A stretch of DNA of 64,000 nucleotides from Paenibacillus hamazuiensis (GTDB lineage Bacteria > Bacillota > Bacilli > Paenibacillales > NBRC-103111), in contig NZ_JALRMO010000001.1 of the NCBI RefSeq assembly GCF_023276405.1, forward strand, positions 8,161,501 to 8,225,500, given 5' to 3'. Below, piece by piece: positions 63,247 to 64,000 of the stretch. The notes under the pieces are model-generated. The model ran no database searches, was not told the DNA's origin, and saw only the letters and a program-made list of their open reading frames with translations. Positions within the stretch are counted from its first letter, which is position 1, and every line of letters starts with the position of its first letter. The position numbers were made by a program, and so were the translations under genes.

Positions 63247-64000
63247 TGGGCACCTCCATATTAAGGCTGGATGAACTGGACTTCGGCGGGCTGACGGCAA
63301 GGGGCGAATCGGGACGGGGAGCCCGCGCGGAGGAGGCGCCACGCGCCTCCCGGGCTGTAGCCATCATCGGCATGAGCGGCAAAATCGGCGCAGCGGACGA
63401 TCTCGAAGCATTTTGGGAGCTGCTGGAAAGCGGACGGGAAGGATTGCGGCCGCTTCCGGAGGAGAGGCGCAAGGATGTCGACGCTTATTTGGCCGCCAGA
63501 GGCGTGAAGCTCCCGATCTCCGAAAGCCGGTATGTGAAGGAATCGTTTCTGACCGATATCGCCGGCTTCGACCCCGCTTTCTTCGGCATTTCCCGGCAGG
63601 AGGCAAACCTGATGGACCCGAATCAGCGCATATTCCTCGAGACCGCCTGGAAGGCGCTCGAAGATGCAGGATACGGCGGCCAGGACGTTCGCGGCTCCGA
63701 TACGGGCATATTCGTCGGCTTCTCGTCAGATTTCGGCGAGGGCTACAGGCAGATGCTTTCCGTGCTGGCGCCGGATGCGCCGGAGATTTCCGTAGCGGGC
63801 AACATCAAATCGATTATCGCGAGCCGGCTCGCCTATCATCTGAACCTGCGCGGACCGGCCATGCTCATCGACACCGCCTGCTCGTCCGGTCTGATGGCGA
63901 TGTATTTGGCGTGCCGTTCGATCCAAAGCGGCGATTGCTCGATGGCGCTCGCCGGCGCCGTCAAATGCGATCTTCTCCCGCTGCTGGCGGACGATTCGGA
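63246..64000 (+). CDS. Polyketide synthase, start of a trans-AT-type ketosynthase (runs off the window)
   Basis: 251 codons are visible. After a 35-residue leader rich in Gly/Arg/Ala, a ketosynthase domain begins at VAIIGMSGKIGAADDLEAFW. It continues with LMDPNQRIFLETAWKALEDA and the active-site Cys212 in DTACSSGLMA. The spacing and the PEERRKDVDAYLAARG insert are like KS domains of PksJ/BaeL-type trans-AT synthases. No carrier domain precedes the KS, so it should accept the chain from the PCP of the preceding megasynthase. The ATG overlaps the stop of the AT gene. The rest of the protein and cluster lie to the right. Confidence 0.9.
   Translation, partial: MGTSILRLDELDFGGLTARGESGRGARAEEAPRASRAVAIIGMSGKIGAADDLEAFWELLESGREGLRPLPEERRKDVDAYLAARGVKLPISESRYVKESFLTDIAGFDPAFFGISRQEANLMDPNQRIFLETAWKALEDAGYGGQDVRGSDTGIFVGFSSDFGEGYRQMLSVLAPDAPEISVAGNIKSIIASRLAYHLNLRGPAMLIDTACSSGLMAMYLACRSIQSGDCSMALAGAVKCDLLPLLADDS

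Overview
The window looks like the chromosome of a Gram-positive spore-former of the Paenibacillus/Cohnella group. The evidence is a moderately high GC content, AGGAGG-type ribosome binding sites with frequent TTG and GTG starts, and large membrane-anchored AraC regulators paired with LplB/YtcP-type sugar permeases and lipoproteins. An SLH-anchored surface protein and a MycA-like lipopeptide synthetase point the same way. This is an inference; no rRNA or tRNA gene is present to confirm it.

Layout. 1-8.9 kb: a mosaic of small accessory genes (partial TetR regulator, NmrA-like reductase, orphan sugar-binding lipoprotein, TetR and HxlR regulators, an MFS pump preceded by a frameshifted gene, a MOSC protein). 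9-16.7 kb: a secreted protein with a copper-amine-oxidase-N-like stalk, then AraC regulator, two permeases and binding lipoprotein. 16.7-17.6 kb: doxX behind two CRP/FNR-like palindromes and followed by a TA-flanked MITE. 17.8-26 kb: a second AraC/permease/permease/lipoprotein set ending in a GH29 alpha-L-fucosidase. 26-28.6 kb: two SnoaL-like paralogues, an FMN reductase and a divergent ArsR-SRPBCC fusion. 28.9-31.8 kb: a DNA alkylation-repair locus (alkA divergent from adaA-adaB-2OG oxygenase). 32-33.8 kb: a UxaA-family dehydratase and a PhnB-like protein. 34.1-45.7 kb: three large secreted proteins (metallophosphoesterase, SLH protein, GH92 alpha-mannosidase with five CBM6-like modules).

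46.3-64 kb is the main point of interest: the left part of a hybrid lipopeptide/polyketide cluster, all on the + strand and tightly packed. It starts with a two-gene ABC transporter. Four genes follow that resemble the FkbK/FkbH/FkbJ/FkbI set, which makes a C2-oxygenated malonyl-ACP extender; no O-methyltransferase is visible, so hydroxymalonyl-ACP is the likelier product. Next is a 3550-residue FAAL-ACP-KS-AT-ACP-aminotransferase-C-A-PCP megasynthase of the mycosubtilin/iturin MycA/ItuA type, ending in half of a condensation domain. Then come a free-standing FenF/ItuD-like acyltransferase and the start of a trans-AT-style PKS that runs off the window. Read together, the predicted start of the product is a beta-amino, possibly alpha-hydroxy-beta-amino, fatty acyl group joined to glycine and then extended by a PKS. 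The signature residues of the adenylation domain read close to the glycine code.

At smaller scale there are two copies of a multi-hairpin repeat family (1.8-2.2 kb and 28.6-28.9 kb) with conserved boxes and changing but always self-complementary stems. There are also two inverted-repeat elements, a pair of matching 20-bp operators that link a TetR gene to the MFS operon, and a 185-residue module shared by two of the secreted proteins.
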